From Lachnospiraceae bacterium (GTDB lineage: Bacteria; Bacillota; Clostridia; Lachnospirales; Lachnospiraceae): a stretch of 32,922 nt of DNA. A program made the translations under genes and the position numbers. Numbering within the stretch: position 1 is the first letter of the stretch; each line of letters starts with the position of its first letter. Shown here one piece after another: positions 16,174 to 24,367 of this stretch. The notes under the pieces were generated by a model. It was not told the DNA's origin, made no database searches, and saw nothing but the letters and a program-made list of their open reading frames with translations. Location of the stretch: contig JALEPU010000160.1 in NCBI GenBank assembly GCA_022766905.1, positions 1 to 32,922 on the forward strand, given 5' to 3'.

Positions 16174-16488
16174 ATGAGAAGCAAAAGCAGGCATATTATT
16201 ATTTTTTTCGTTGTTTTTATAATAGGAATCGCACTTTTCTTCTTTTTTACAGGCAGAAGAGGAGCCAATGAAGTAGAAGCCAGGAACACTGATTTATCCG
16301 AATCAAAGAAGTATTTTACTTCTATAGAGATTGAAGAAGGAGATACCCTCTGGGAGATTGCCGATCGATATATTACTTCTGAATATAAGGATAAGGATGA
16401 GTATATTGAAGAAGTAAAGGAGATGAACCATATTACCGGCAGTATCATTCAGACAGGAAGTACGTTGTTGATCCCTTATTATGAATAG
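16174..16488 (+). CDS. yneA: YneA-like SOS cell-division inhibitor with LysM domain
   Basis: 104-aa envelope protein: one N-terminal transmembrane segment (about residues 8-26, IIIFFVVFIIGIALFFFF) and an extracellular LysM peptidoglycan-binding domain (about 49-101, IEEGDTLWEIADRY to STLLIPY). B. subtilis YneA has the same size, layout and position next to lexA, and delays septation during the SOS response. The ATG at 16174 follows GAGGAGGT; the upstream in-frame extension crosses the promoter. Two LexA boxes precede it. Sequence identity to YneA beyond LysM is likely low, so the assignment rests on architecture, size and regulation. Confidence 0.85.
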   Translation: MRSKSRHIIIFFVVFIIGIALFFFFTGRRGANEVEARNTDLSESKKYFTSIEIEEGDTLWEIADRYITSEYKDKDEYIEEVKEMNHITGSIIQTGSTLLIPYYE

Positions 16489-16536
16489 AGCAAATGTGTA
16501 GGATCTCTATAGAACGGACACATTTTGCTATAGAAC
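16489..16536. other. Hairpin and CTATAGAAC direct repeat downstream of yneA
   Basis: AGCAAATGTGT at 16489-16499 pairs with ACACATTTTGCT at 16518-16529 (one bulged T) right after the stop, a possible 3' end structure without a T run. CTATAGAAC occurs twice, at 16507-16515 and 16528-16536, with start points 21 bases apart. The rest of the 16489-16691 gap shows no gene and no convincing promoter. Confidence 0.4.
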
Positions 16537-16691
16537 ATACCTATTCCTTTTTTCTCTTTTGCAATACAATAGGAACAGAACAAGAGAAAGATACAAGATA
16601 TCTGTAACATCATTTTGTTAGCTTTTTGATTGTTACCATATCTTCTGTAGGTAAGCTTCCTATGATAAAAAGAAAAGGGGATGGACAAATT

Positions 16692-17213
16692 ATGAAACCA
16701 AATGCAATCATATACACATCAAACACAGGGTACACCAAGCAGTATGCGGATTTACTTGGAGAGAAGACAAGACTGCCTGTTTACAATCTTACAGAAGCAG
16801 AAGTGAAAGTTCCGACAGGAACTCCTGTCATTTATCTGGGATGGCTCATGGCCGGGAAGATTCAGGGATATGGAAAGGCTGCTAAGACCTATCGAATCGA
16901 AGCTTTATGCGGTGTTGGAATGGGTGCAACCGGTTCTCAGATAGAGGAGATTCAAAGAATCAATCATCTTTCAGAAGACCTTCCTGTTTTTACTGTTCAG
17001 GGCGGTTTTGATATGAATAAGCTTCATGGTGCCTATAAAGTAATGATGACTATTATGAAAAGAACAGCAGGGAAAGCTCTTGAAGAGAAAGCAGACCGAA
17101 CTTCGGAAGAAGATATGATGCTTCATATGTTGAATCATGGAGGAAACCAGGTATCGGAAGAGAATCTTGCTGACATTCTGGATTGGTATGGATGGGAAAG
17201 ATGCATTGCTTAA
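16692..17213 (+). CDS. Flavodoxin-domain protein
   Basis: 173-aa cytoplasmic protein with the flavodoxin FMN-phosphate loop near the N terminus (IIYTSNTGYTKQYADLL, residues about 5-21) and alternating beta strands (TPVIYLGWLMAGKIQGY). It resembles short flavodoxin / HemG-like domains that carry electrons or reduce small substrates in anaerobes. The ATG at 16692 follows AAGGGGA at about ten bases; a longer frame from 16626 has no ribosome binding site. The partner protein is unknown. It converges on the TtcA-like gene over a shared hairpin. Confidence 0.75.
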   Translation: MKPNAIIYTSNTGYTKQYADLLGEKTRLPVYNLTEAEVKVPTGTPVIYLGWLMAGKIQGYGKAAKTYRIEALCGVGMGATGSQIEEIQRINHLSEDLPVFTVQGGFDMNKLHGAYKVMMTIMKRTAGKALEEKADRTSEEDMMLHMLNHGGNQVSEENLADILDWYGWERCIA

Positions 17214-17235
17214 GTAAATAAATCTTAAGCAATGC
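17203..17235. terminator. Hairpin between convergent flavodoxin and TtcA-like genes
   Basis: GCATTGCTTAAG at 17203-17214 and CTTAAGCAATGC at 17224-17235 form a perfect 12-bp stem with a 9-base AT loop. The 5' arm covers the last codons and stop of the flavodoxin gene. The flanking T tracts are short on both strands, so termination may be partial. Confidence 0.6.
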
Positions 17236-17257
17236 GATTCCTTAAAATCTAACTACA

Positions 17258-18004
17258 TTATAGTTTACGTTTTGGGGTACCGGGAGCTATAGAAGGCCAG
17301 CCAGCCATATTTCCATTTAAGATAGCTCGAAACATTCTGTTTTTTACACCTGGGTTTTCTTCATTTAATTGTTGCAACAGCTGTTTTACATATTCCCTTT
17401 TGGTATAACCATCAACCGGACAAGGACTTTTCGCAACCGGAAGATTGTATTCTTTTACAAAGCCTTTTACTTCGCCTTCACTCAGATACATCAGTGGACG
17501 AATCACAGTAAGATCCATGCGGTCCAGATAAGTAACAGGAGAGAAGGTATGAAAGCGGCCTTCATAAATCAAAGAAAGTAACATCGTTTCAACCATGTCA
17601 TCTTTATGATGGGCATAGGCTATTTTATTACAACCAATCGCCTTCATTTTTTCGTTTAAGGCTCCTTTTCTCATTTTCGCACAGAGTGAACAAGGATTTG
17701 ATTCTTTTCTCCGTTCAAAGATAATTTCTGCAATATCAGTCTTTTCTATTGTATATGGAACATTCAAATCATGACATAATTTTTTTATTGGATCCAAATC
17801 CAGATTACCAAATCCAAGATCAATGGTAATTGCTTCTAAATCGAATTTTTTAGGATAAAAGATTCGAAGATGAGCAAGAGCATATAACATGGTAAGGCTG
17901 TCTTTCCCGCCTGAAATACCAAGTGCAATTTTATCCCCATCTTCAATCATCTGATAGTCATCAATTGCCCGTCTTGTATAACTTAATAACTGTTGTAACT
18001 TCAT
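17258..18004 (-). CDS. TtcA-family PP-loop ATPase (tRNA thiolation-like)
   Basis: 248-aa ATP pyrophosphatase. The PP-loop SGGKDS is at residues 31-36, followed by C105-S-L-C108 (NPCSLCAKMRKG) and C195 (KSPCPVDGYTKR), the cysteine pattern of TtcA enzymes that bind an iron-sulfur cluster and make 2-thiocytidine at tRNA position 32. In Firmicutes the actual substrate of these homologues is uncertain. The ATG at 18004 follows AAAGGTGATAAAA; a longer frame reaching 18133 overlaps the promoter and is rejected. Cytoplasmic. Divergent from the cell-wall hydrolase operon. Confidence 0.85.
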   Translation of the reverse strand: MKLQQLLSYTRRAIDDYQMIEDGDKIALGISGGKDSLTMLYALAHLRIFYPKKFDLEAITIDLGFGNLDLDPIKKLCHDLNVPYTIEKTDIAEIIFERRKESNPCSLCAKMRKGALNEKMKAIGCNKIAYAHHKDDMVETMLLSLIYEGRFHTFSPVTYLDRMDLTVIRPLMYLSEGEVKGFVKEYNLPVAKSPCPVDGYTKREYVKQLLQQLNEENPGVKNRMFRAILNGNMAGWPSIAPGTPKRKL

Positions 18005-18044
18005 TTTTATCACCTTTATCATATTTTTCTCATAAACAGATATC

Positions 18045-18073
18045 ATCATATCACCAAAATACACTTCCGTAAA
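18045..18073 (-). promoter_or_regulatory. Promoter of the TtcA-like gene
   Basis: On the minus strand TTTACG (18068-18073) and TATGAT (18045-18050) are separated by 17 bases, about 40 bases before the start codon. Confidence 0.5.
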
Positions 18074-18127
18074 GGGAAAAAGGGAATCTTTTTTGTTCAC
18101 AATTACGTAATAAAATTCACAATTTTG

Positions 18128-18156
18128 TTGCAACCAATCTTTGAGTATGTTAAAAT
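18128..18156 (+). promoter_or_regulatory. Promoter of the stalk-domain cell-wall hydrolase operon
   Basis: TTGCAA at 18128-18133 and TAAAAT at 18151-18156 with a 17-base spacer, about 57 bases before the first gene. No other strong promoter is evident until after 27762, so it may drive all four hydrolase genes and the two genes after them. Confidence 0.6.
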
Positions 18157-18212
18157 GAAAGAAGATTTGATGAAAAGTGAGATCTGTTCCATAATGGGAG
18201 AAGGAGATAGAG

Positions 18213-20522
18213 ATGAAGAAACGTTTTGTATCGTTGGTTTTAGCTTTTGTATTGATTTTAAGCAGTTTAGAACTTCCGGTTCAGGCAAAAAGTCTTACAT
18301 TATCATATAACGGAAAGACTGTAGTTTATTCCGGAAAGCAGATTAAAGTAACCTGTGATGGTTCGAATATTGGATTATCGAAAACACCTGGCATTATGAT
18401 GGGTGCAGCTGGATATGCGATGCTTCCATATTATGAGACATTTGTAACCAGTAGCATAAAAGCAAAACGGACTTATTATTCTTCTATGAAAACTCTGGTA
18501 TTGACTTATAAAAACAATTCGTTGAAGATGACTTTAAATAAAAGAACTGCATATTTAAATGGGAAGAAAGTTACTTTACCGGTAGCTCCGGTTTCAGTAA
18601 AGTATAAAAACTCCGGAGTTACAAGAATCCTGGTTCCTTCCAGAACCATTGCTTCTTATTTTAATTTAAAATACCAGTGGAACAGCGCTACGTCAACTGT
18701 TGTTATTTCTGCAAATAACAACAGTACATCGAGCTCTGCTTCATCCGGTTCCACAACAAAAGCGACCTATATCATGGGTGGAAAAACATATACACTGATA
18801 AAGAGAAATGTAGTCTATAAAGGAACTTCCATTTCTGTTTCAAATGCCCCGGCATGTGTTATTGGCGGATATAACATGGTTTCTTATTACTATACTTTTG
18901 TAAAAAACGGGCCAAAGATCAGTAGAACCTATTCTTCTTCTACAAAAACCTTAACTCTTACCAGTACAGTAAATGGCAATAAAAATCAATTGATTATGAA
19001 AGTTGGCTCTAAATCCGCAACTTTAAATGGAAAAAGTGTAACTCTGCCAAAAGCACCTGTGTTTATTAAATTTTCTAAAACCGGCTCTAATTTATTATAT
19101 GTTCCGGCACAGGCTGTAGGCACTTTGCTTGGTTTTTCCTATTCTTATAATAGTAGTAGTGCAACAATTTCATACATTCCTGGTCTATCGATTAAAATGG
19201 ATGGAGCCTACAGTGTTTATACCAGAACAAAAGTTGGAATCATGGCTAACAACACAAAAGTAACAACCAGCATACCAGGTATCTTAATCGATGATACAAC
19301 ATTAATTCCGGCAAATGCTGTTTGCCAGAGTAAGTATGGTTTGGATGTAAGTTATTCTTATGTAAATAAAAAAGCAACATTCAAGCGAGGAAGTAATACG
19401 GTTGTTGTTACCATGGGATCGAAGAATGCTTTGGTGAATAGCAAAACCGTTGCAATGCCAGTTGAGGCTAAACTGATTATGCTTACATCCAATGGGACAA
19501 CGTATGTAATGGTGCCAGGTTCTTTTGTTACAACTGCATTGGGACTTACCTATCGGTACAGTAGTGGAACTTCTTATATTTCAGGTTCTGCTTTAACAGA
19601 TAATGGGGATAGTAATGCAGATACTCCTGCATATAATCCGGACACATCGTTCCAGACAACCATGACTCTTTTAAGACCTTCCGGTGTAAAAAAAGGTACC
19701 ATCGTCTGTACGGATGATTATCAAAACCGACGCCTGATTATTTCCATGCCAGGGGATCAACGTACCTATTACGAGACACATAAGCCTGCTTTAGCATCAG
19801 GAGTCACTTTTTCAACTGTTTATTCAAGTTCTGCAAATAAAACAAGTCTTTATTTTAAGACTTCAAAAATCAATGGATTTAAGATAAAAGAAGACGACAA
19901 TTACATTTACATTCAAAATGGAACACCAACTTCCATCTATAAAAATGTCATCGTATTAGATGCGGGTCATGGAGGATCTGACTCCGGTGCGACAGGAAAT
20001 GGATACAAAGAAAAAGATTTTACACTTTCTATTGTAAAAAATGCAAAATCCTATTTTGACCAGAATAGTAAATATAAAGTATATTACACAAGATTGACAG
20101 ACACCTATCCAAGCCTTTCAAAACGATATTCTCTTGCAAATGAAGTGGAAGCAGATATTTTTATCAGTGTACATATTAATTCCGCAGGTGAAACCGCTAC
20201 CGGAACTGAGACTCTTTATAATCCGGATCGGAATAAAACAGCGTCATCCGGTTTGTCCTGTTATAAGCTTACAGCTCAGGTTCAAAAAAAGCTTCTTGCC
20301 AGTACAGGATTTAAAGATCGAGGACTAAAAGAGCGATGTACCCGCTTGGGTAATGGACTTGCTGTCTTGAATCATAACAATGGTCCAGCTACTTTAACTG
20401 AGATCGGATTTATCTCTAATCCAGCGGAAGCAAAATCCATGGCCTCTCATTTAGGTGCTTATGGAAAAGCTGTTTATGATGCTGTAATTTCCGCAACATC
20501 AAATTATCCAACCAAACGATAA
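18213..20522 (+). CDS. Exported N-acetylmuramoyl-L-alanine amidase with three stalk domains
   Basis: 769-aa secreted zinc amidase that removes stem peptides from peptidoglycan. A signal peptide (residues 1-25, ending PVQA) is followed by three repeats resembling the copper amine oxidase N-terminal 'stalk' domain (about 27-167, 183-319, 320-462), an AMIN-like module (about 483-575), and an Amidase_3 domain (578-765). Predicted zinc ligands are H586 (DAGHGG), E600 (GYKEKD) and H654 (SVHIN); E730 (LTEIGF) is catalytic. No LPXTG or transmembrane anchor, so the stalk repeats probably attach it to the wall. First gene of a four-hydrolase cluster; AAGGAG precedes the ATG. Confidence 0.92.
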   Translation: MKKRFVSLVLAFVLILSSLELPVQAKSLTLSYNGKTVVYSGKQIKVTCDGSNIGLSKTPGIMMGAAGYAMLPYYETFVTSSIKAKRTYYSSMKTLVLTYKNNSLKMTLNKRTAYLNGKKVTLPVAPVSVKYKNSGVTRILVPSRTIASYFNLKYQWNSATSTVVISANNNSTSSSASSGSTTKATYIMGGKTYTLIKRNVVYKGTSISVSNAPACVIGGYNMVSYYYTFVKNGPKISRTYSSSTKTLTLTSTVNGNKNQLIMKVGSKSATLNGKSVTLPKAPVFIKFSKTGSNLLYVPAQAVGTLLGFSYSYNSSSATISYIPGLSIKMDGAYSVYTRTKVGIMANNTKVTTSIPGILIDDTTLIPANAVCQSKYGLDVSYSYVNKKATFKRGSNTVVVTMGSKNALVNSKTVAMPVEAKLIMLTSNGTTYVMVPGSFVTTALGLTYRYSSGTSYISGSALTDNGDSNADTPAYNPDTSFQTTMTLLRPSGVKKGTIVCTDDYQNRRLIISMPGDQRTYYETHKPALASGVTFSTVYSSSANKTSLYFKTSKINGFKIKEDDNYIYIQNGTPTSIYKNVIVLDAGHGGSDSGATGNGYKEKDFTLSIVKNAKSYFDQNSKYKVYYTRLTDTYPSLSKRYSLANEVEADIFISVHINSAGETATGTETLYNPDRNKTASSGLSCYKLTAQVQKKLLASTGFKDRGLKERCTRLGNGLAVLNHNNGPATLTEIGFISNPAEAKSMASHLGAYGKAVYDAVISATSNYPTKR

Positions 20523-20529
20523 CAAATAA

Positions 20530-20561
20530 AATGTCTGTACTGCTTTTGCATGACAGGCATT
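20530..20561 (+). terminator. Weak hairpin between first and second hydrolase genes
   Basis: AATGTCTGT at 20530-20538 pairs with ACAGGCATT at 20553-20561 (one G-U), followed by TTTCT. It could reduce transcription into the downstream hydrolases rather than stop it. Confidence 0.4.
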
Positions 20562-20600
20562 TTCTAATAATGTGAACGAAAAAAGAGGAGGAAAAAGAAT

Positions 20601-22769
20601 ATGATAAAAAGAAGAGTGAAAAAATATTTGGCATTTTTCTTATCCATTTGTTTTATGTTAAATGTGATTCCTGTTCAAACCGAAGCAAAGGCATTGGAAA
20701 TTTCATATAATGGTTCATCTTATCTATATCAGGATATTCAGCCTAAAATCGTTTATAATGGAAAGACAATTTCTCTGACCAAAACACCGGCTCTGATTAT
20801 GGATAATATTGCGATGGTTCCATATTATAATGTTTTTGTTGCAAACGGCCCTAAAATAAAAAAAGAAGGATACAGCAGTGCAACAAAACAGCTTGTACTA
20901 TCTTATCGGGGAATCAGAATTGTATTAACTGTCAATTCAAAAACAGCATATGTAAATGGTGTCAAAAAAACATTGCCGGTGGCTCCGGTATCAGTGAAAT
21001 ATAAAAACAGTAACTTAACGCGTATTTTAGTTCCGTCTCGGGCAATTTGTTCTTATTTGGGAATTGAATATAATTGGAATAAGGCAGCCAGTACGGTAAC
21101 CATGACCCAGTCTGTAAAAAGCACCAGTAATAATGTTACATATTATCGTGGTACTAAACCATATCAGGCTAAAAAATTAAGTGTAAATTTTGAAGGAACA
21201 ACCCTTTCTTTAAATGCTACACCAGCTTTAGCAATAGGGAATTACAATATGATTCCATATTATACTGCTTTATGTAAAAATGGCCCTAAGGTAAAACGTA
21301 GTTATAATTCAAAGACGAAAACTTTAAAATTAACTTACGGTTCCAATGTTCTTACATTAAAAATTGGAAGTAAAACAGCGGATTTGAACGGACATACTGT
21401 GAAATTGCCAGTAGCGCCTTTTTCGATTCGTTACAGCAAAAATGGAAGTGGATTTATTATGGTACCTGCTCATACGACCTGTCTGTATCTGGGCATACAC
21501 TATAGTTATAGTTCCTCAAATAAATCCATCACGTTGGAAAAAGGCTTGTCTATTTACTATAATGGAAAGTATCAAAGTTACGTTGGAAAAAAGAATACAG
21601 TGATTATCAATGGAACAAAGATGTCATCCACTATTCCTTCTATTAATTTATCAGGAATTCCATATGTTTCAGCATATTTTCTGGCTCAAAGCAAGTACGG
21701 ACTTGGAACTTCCTATTCTTACAAATCTGGAAAGACAACATTGGATACCGGTTTTCATAAACTTGTTATGACCATGGGAACCTCATCTGCAAGTCTTGAT
21801 AATAAGACATGCAGTATGCCGGGAAAAGCATATATGATTCGTCTTGTTTCCAATAATAAAAACTATGCCATGGTACCAATCCAGTTTGTTTGTGAATCCC
21901 TTGGATTTGATTATTCCTATGATGGTTCGACTATTACGATTAAAACAAAAGAAAGTACCGGTATTGATCCTTCTATTCCAGGATCTTCTACAACTTCTTA
22001 TAATGATACACTTACTAATTATGCAACGTTGCAGAGAAATCAGAACCTGGCGGCAGGTCTTTATAAAACCACTACTTTGACCCAATATATCAATTATATC
22101 GATCCGGATAAAGATACAACGAACAAGTTTCAGTTTTTACGATTGGATACTTACCGGCCGATTCAGGTATCTGCATTATCTACTCTTTTAAATACAAGTG
22201 GAAAAGGTGGTGTTTTAGAAGGAAAAGCAACTGTTATTGATTTGGTTGCAAAACGTTACAAGCTTGATCCTGTTTACTTTGCAGCCCAATGTATTCATGA
22301 AACCGGATGGGGGAAGAGTAACCTTTCTAAAGGAATTACAAGCGATGTGGTTGCAGAGCCAAAATACAATTCATTGGGTGAAGTAATCGGATTTGCAAAA
22401 AATGCAGATGGAACTTATAAAACTAAAAAACTTTCCAAGGCATATACAGCATATAATTTATTTGGAATCAAAGCATATGACGACGGAGCACAGCTTTGCG
22501 GCTTTTCTTATGCCTATTATAACAAATGGTTTACAGTAGATGCAGCAATTGAAGGCGGTGCAGAGTACATCAGTAAAAATTATGTACATAATAGCAGTTA
22601 TAAACAAAATACGATTTATAAATTCCGGTTTCATCCAACAGATAGAGACCATCAATATGCAACAGATCCGGCTTATGCTCAAAAAACAGCAATTTATATG
22701 AAAAATTTTAGTAATCTTTATTTGTCTACAGCTACGTTCCAATACGAATATCCTGTATTCAAAAAGTAA
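20601..22769 (+). CDS. Exported glucosaminidase-domain hydrolase with three stalk domains
   Basis: 722-aa secreted protein: signal peptide (about residues 1-30, ending TEAKA), three stalk repeats (about 31-170, 175-310, 311-452), a Ser/Thr-rich linker, and a C-terminal glucosaminidase domain of GH73/FlgJ type (about 535-710). The likely catalytic acid is E567 in CIHETGWGKS; YNLFGIKAYDDG is another family block. The enzyme would cut the bond after GlcNAc in glycan chains. Its three repeats line up in order with those of the amidase before it, suggesting duplication of the whole array. GAGGAGGAAAAAG precedes the ATG. Confidence 0.88.
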   Translation: MIKRRVKKYLAFFLSICFMLNVIPVQTEAKALEISYNGSSYLYQDIQPKIVYNGKTISLTKTPALIMDNIAMVPYYNVFVANGPKIKKEGYSSATKQLVLSYRGIRIVLTVNSKTAYVNGVKKTLPVAPVSVKYKNSNLTRILVPSRAICSYLGIEYNWNKAASTVTMTQSVKSTSNNVTYYRGTKPYQAKKLSVNFEGTTLSLNATPALAIGNYNMIPYYTALCKNGPKVKRSYNSKTKTLKLTYGSNVLTLKIGSKTADLNGHTVKLPVAPFSIRYSKNGSGFIMVPAHTTCLYLGIHYSYSSSNKSITLEKGLSIYYNGKYQSYVGKKNTVIINGTKMSSTIPSINLSGIPYVSAYFLAQSKYGLGTSYSYKSGKTTLDTGFHKLVMTMGTSSASLDNKTCSMPGKAYMIRLVSNNKNYAMVPIQFVCESLGFDYSYDGSTITIKTKESTGIDPSIPGSSTTSYNDTLTNYATLQRNQNLAAGLYKTTTLTQYINYIDPDKDTTNKFQFLRLDTYRPIQVSALSTLLNTSGKGGVLEGKATVIDLVAKRYKLDPVYFAAQCIHETGWGKSNLSKGITSDVVAEPKYNSLGEVIGFAKNADGTYKTKKLSKAYTAYNLFGIKAYDDGAQLCGFSYAYYNKWFTVDAAIEGGAEYISKNYVHNSSYKQNTIYKFRFHPTDRDHQYATDPAYAQKTAIYMKNFSNLYLSTATFQYEYPVFKK

Positions 22770-22802
22770 GATAGACAAAATACGAAAGGTATGACAGCAA
22801 GT

Positions 22803-24353
22803 ATGCAGCAAATGAAAAAAACGATTCTATTTCTTTTATTTTTTACATTGATTTTAGGCTTTTTTCCTCAGAAAATGCAAATAGCAGATTCTGTAGAAGC
22901 CGCTTCGACCATTACAGTAAAATATAAAGCAAATGGAAAGCAGAAGACTTTTAAAGGAAACAAACGAAAAGTATCCATCAATTCGAAAACAGTTTCAATC
23001 AATAAAACACCCATTATCGTAATCAATGGATATAACATGGCCCCATATTATGAAGTTTTTGTAAAAGGTTCCGGAAAAATAAAAGGTAGTTATAGTTCAA
23101 AAAGTAAAAAAATCATTTTATCAGGAAACGGACATATAGTAACGTTGAAATTAAATTCAAAGACAGCTTATGTGGATGGCAGAAAAAAAACACTTTCTGT
23201 AGCACCCCAGTTTATTACATATACGTCTTCTAGGAAAACCCGTATTGTTGTTCCGATAAAAAATATTGCCGGTTATCTGGGATTTTCTTATAAATGGAAC
23301 GGCAAAACCAATACGATAGAACTCAAGACATCATTGGTTTCGGCGACGACGGAACAGCCGGCAGCGACTACAACAGCAGATACTTCTGCAGGAACAACCG
23401 AAAATCCGGATACTTTTGGTATGAGCAGTATTGAAGTCCCGGGGGCAGAAAATGAAGATGAAACGGATGAACCGGACGGATTTTCTTATACGATGTATTT
23501 GAACCGCCCGAGTGAAATTGAAAAAGGCATAATTGTATGTACGGATGATTATCAAAGCAGAAGACTGAAAATATCTATGCCAGGCGATCAGACAGGTTTT
23601 TATGCTCAAAATAAACCTCGTCTTGCTTCCGGTGTCTCTTTTTCCTGCAAATACGATGGCGGCAGTAATAAAACGATTTTATACTTTACAACAAAAACAA
23701 TCAAGGGATTTCGGGTGAAAGAGGATTCTTCTTCGATCTATATCAAACATGGCAGTCCTACCTCTATGTTTAAAAATGTGATTGTGCTGGATGCAGGACA
23801 TGGAGGCTCTGACACAGGTGCCACAGGAAATGGCTATAAAGAAAAAAATATGACATTAGCCATTGTAAAAGCAGCAAAAACTTATTTTGATCAAAATCCT
23901 GATTATAAAGTTTACTATACCAGGTTGAAAGATACCTATCCCAGCCTTTCTGCCCGATATAAACTGGCAAATGAAGTAAAAGCGGATATTTTTATCAGTG
24001 TCCATATTAATTCGGCCGGAAAAAAAGCGACCGGGACGGAAACTCTTTATAACCCGGACCGGAATAAAAAATCGCCTTCCGGATTAAGCTGTTATAAACT
24101 TGCTTCCTATACCCAGAAATATGTTTTAGCCGCAACCGGTTTTAAAAACAGAGGCTTAAAGAAAAGATGTTATCGTCTTGGGAATGGTTTGGCAGTTTTG
24201 AGTCATAATAATAGAGCAGCTACATTGACAGAGATTGGATTCATTTCCAATCGATCAGAAGCAAAGAAAATGAATCAAAAACTTTCTTCCTATGGAAAAG
24301 CAATTTATGATGCTGTCATAGCAGCATCTTCCGATTATAAAACAAATCGCTAA
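22803..24353 (+). CDS. Exported N-acetylmuramoyl-L-alanine amidase with one stalk domain
   Basis: Second amidase of the cluster, 516 aa from this start. Signal peptide (about residues 1-34, ending VEAAS), one stalk domain (about 35-172), a Thr/Glu/Asp-rich linker (173-222), an AMIN-like module (223-322) and Amidase_3 (326-513). Zinc site H333 (DAGHGG) with GYKEKN and SVHIN, catalytic E477 (LTEIGF). The catalytic half is a close paralogue of the first amidase. An ATG at 22791 directly abuts the GAAAGGT ribosome binding site and is unlikely; 22803 or 22812 is more plausible. It follows the glucosaminidase gene after 33 bases. Confidence 0.9.
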   Translation: MQQMKKTILFLLFFTLILGFFPQKMQIADSVEAASTITVKYKANGKQKTFKGNKRKVSINSKTVSINKTPIIVINGYNMAPYYEVFVKGSGKIKGSYSSKSKKIILSGNGHIVTLKLNSKTAYVDGRKKTLSVAPQFITYTSSRKTRIVVPIKNIAGYLGFSYKWNGKTNTIELKTSLVSATTEQPAATTTADTSAGTTENPDTFGMSSIEVPGAENEDETDEPDGFSYTMYLNRPSEIEKGIIVCTDDYQSRRLKISMPGDQTGFYAQNKPRLASGVSFSCKYDGGSNKTILYFTTKTIKGFRVKEDSSSIYIKHGSPTSMFKNVIVLDAGHGGSDTGATGNGYKEKNMTLAIVKAAKTYFDQNPDYKVYYTRLKDTYPSLSARYKLANEVKADIFISVHINSAGKKATGTETLYNPDRNKKSPSGLSCYKLASYTQKYVLAATGFKNRGLKKRCYRLGNGLAVLSHNNRAATLTEIGFISNRSEAKKMNQKLSSYGKAIYDAVIAASSDYKTNR

Positions 24354-24367
24354 GAGGGGGCTAAAAA

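Noticed and set aside
15987-16448. In-frame N-terminal extension of lexA on the minus strand
   Set aside because: It crosses the lexA promoter, the LexA boxes and the divergent yneA-like gene; the ATG at 15986 has an ideal ribosome binding site and gives a normal LexA.
18213-24353. Repeated stalk segments as a recent DNA-level tandem repeat
   Set aside because: Similarity is at protein level; the nucleotide sequences have diverged widely, so this is old duplication.
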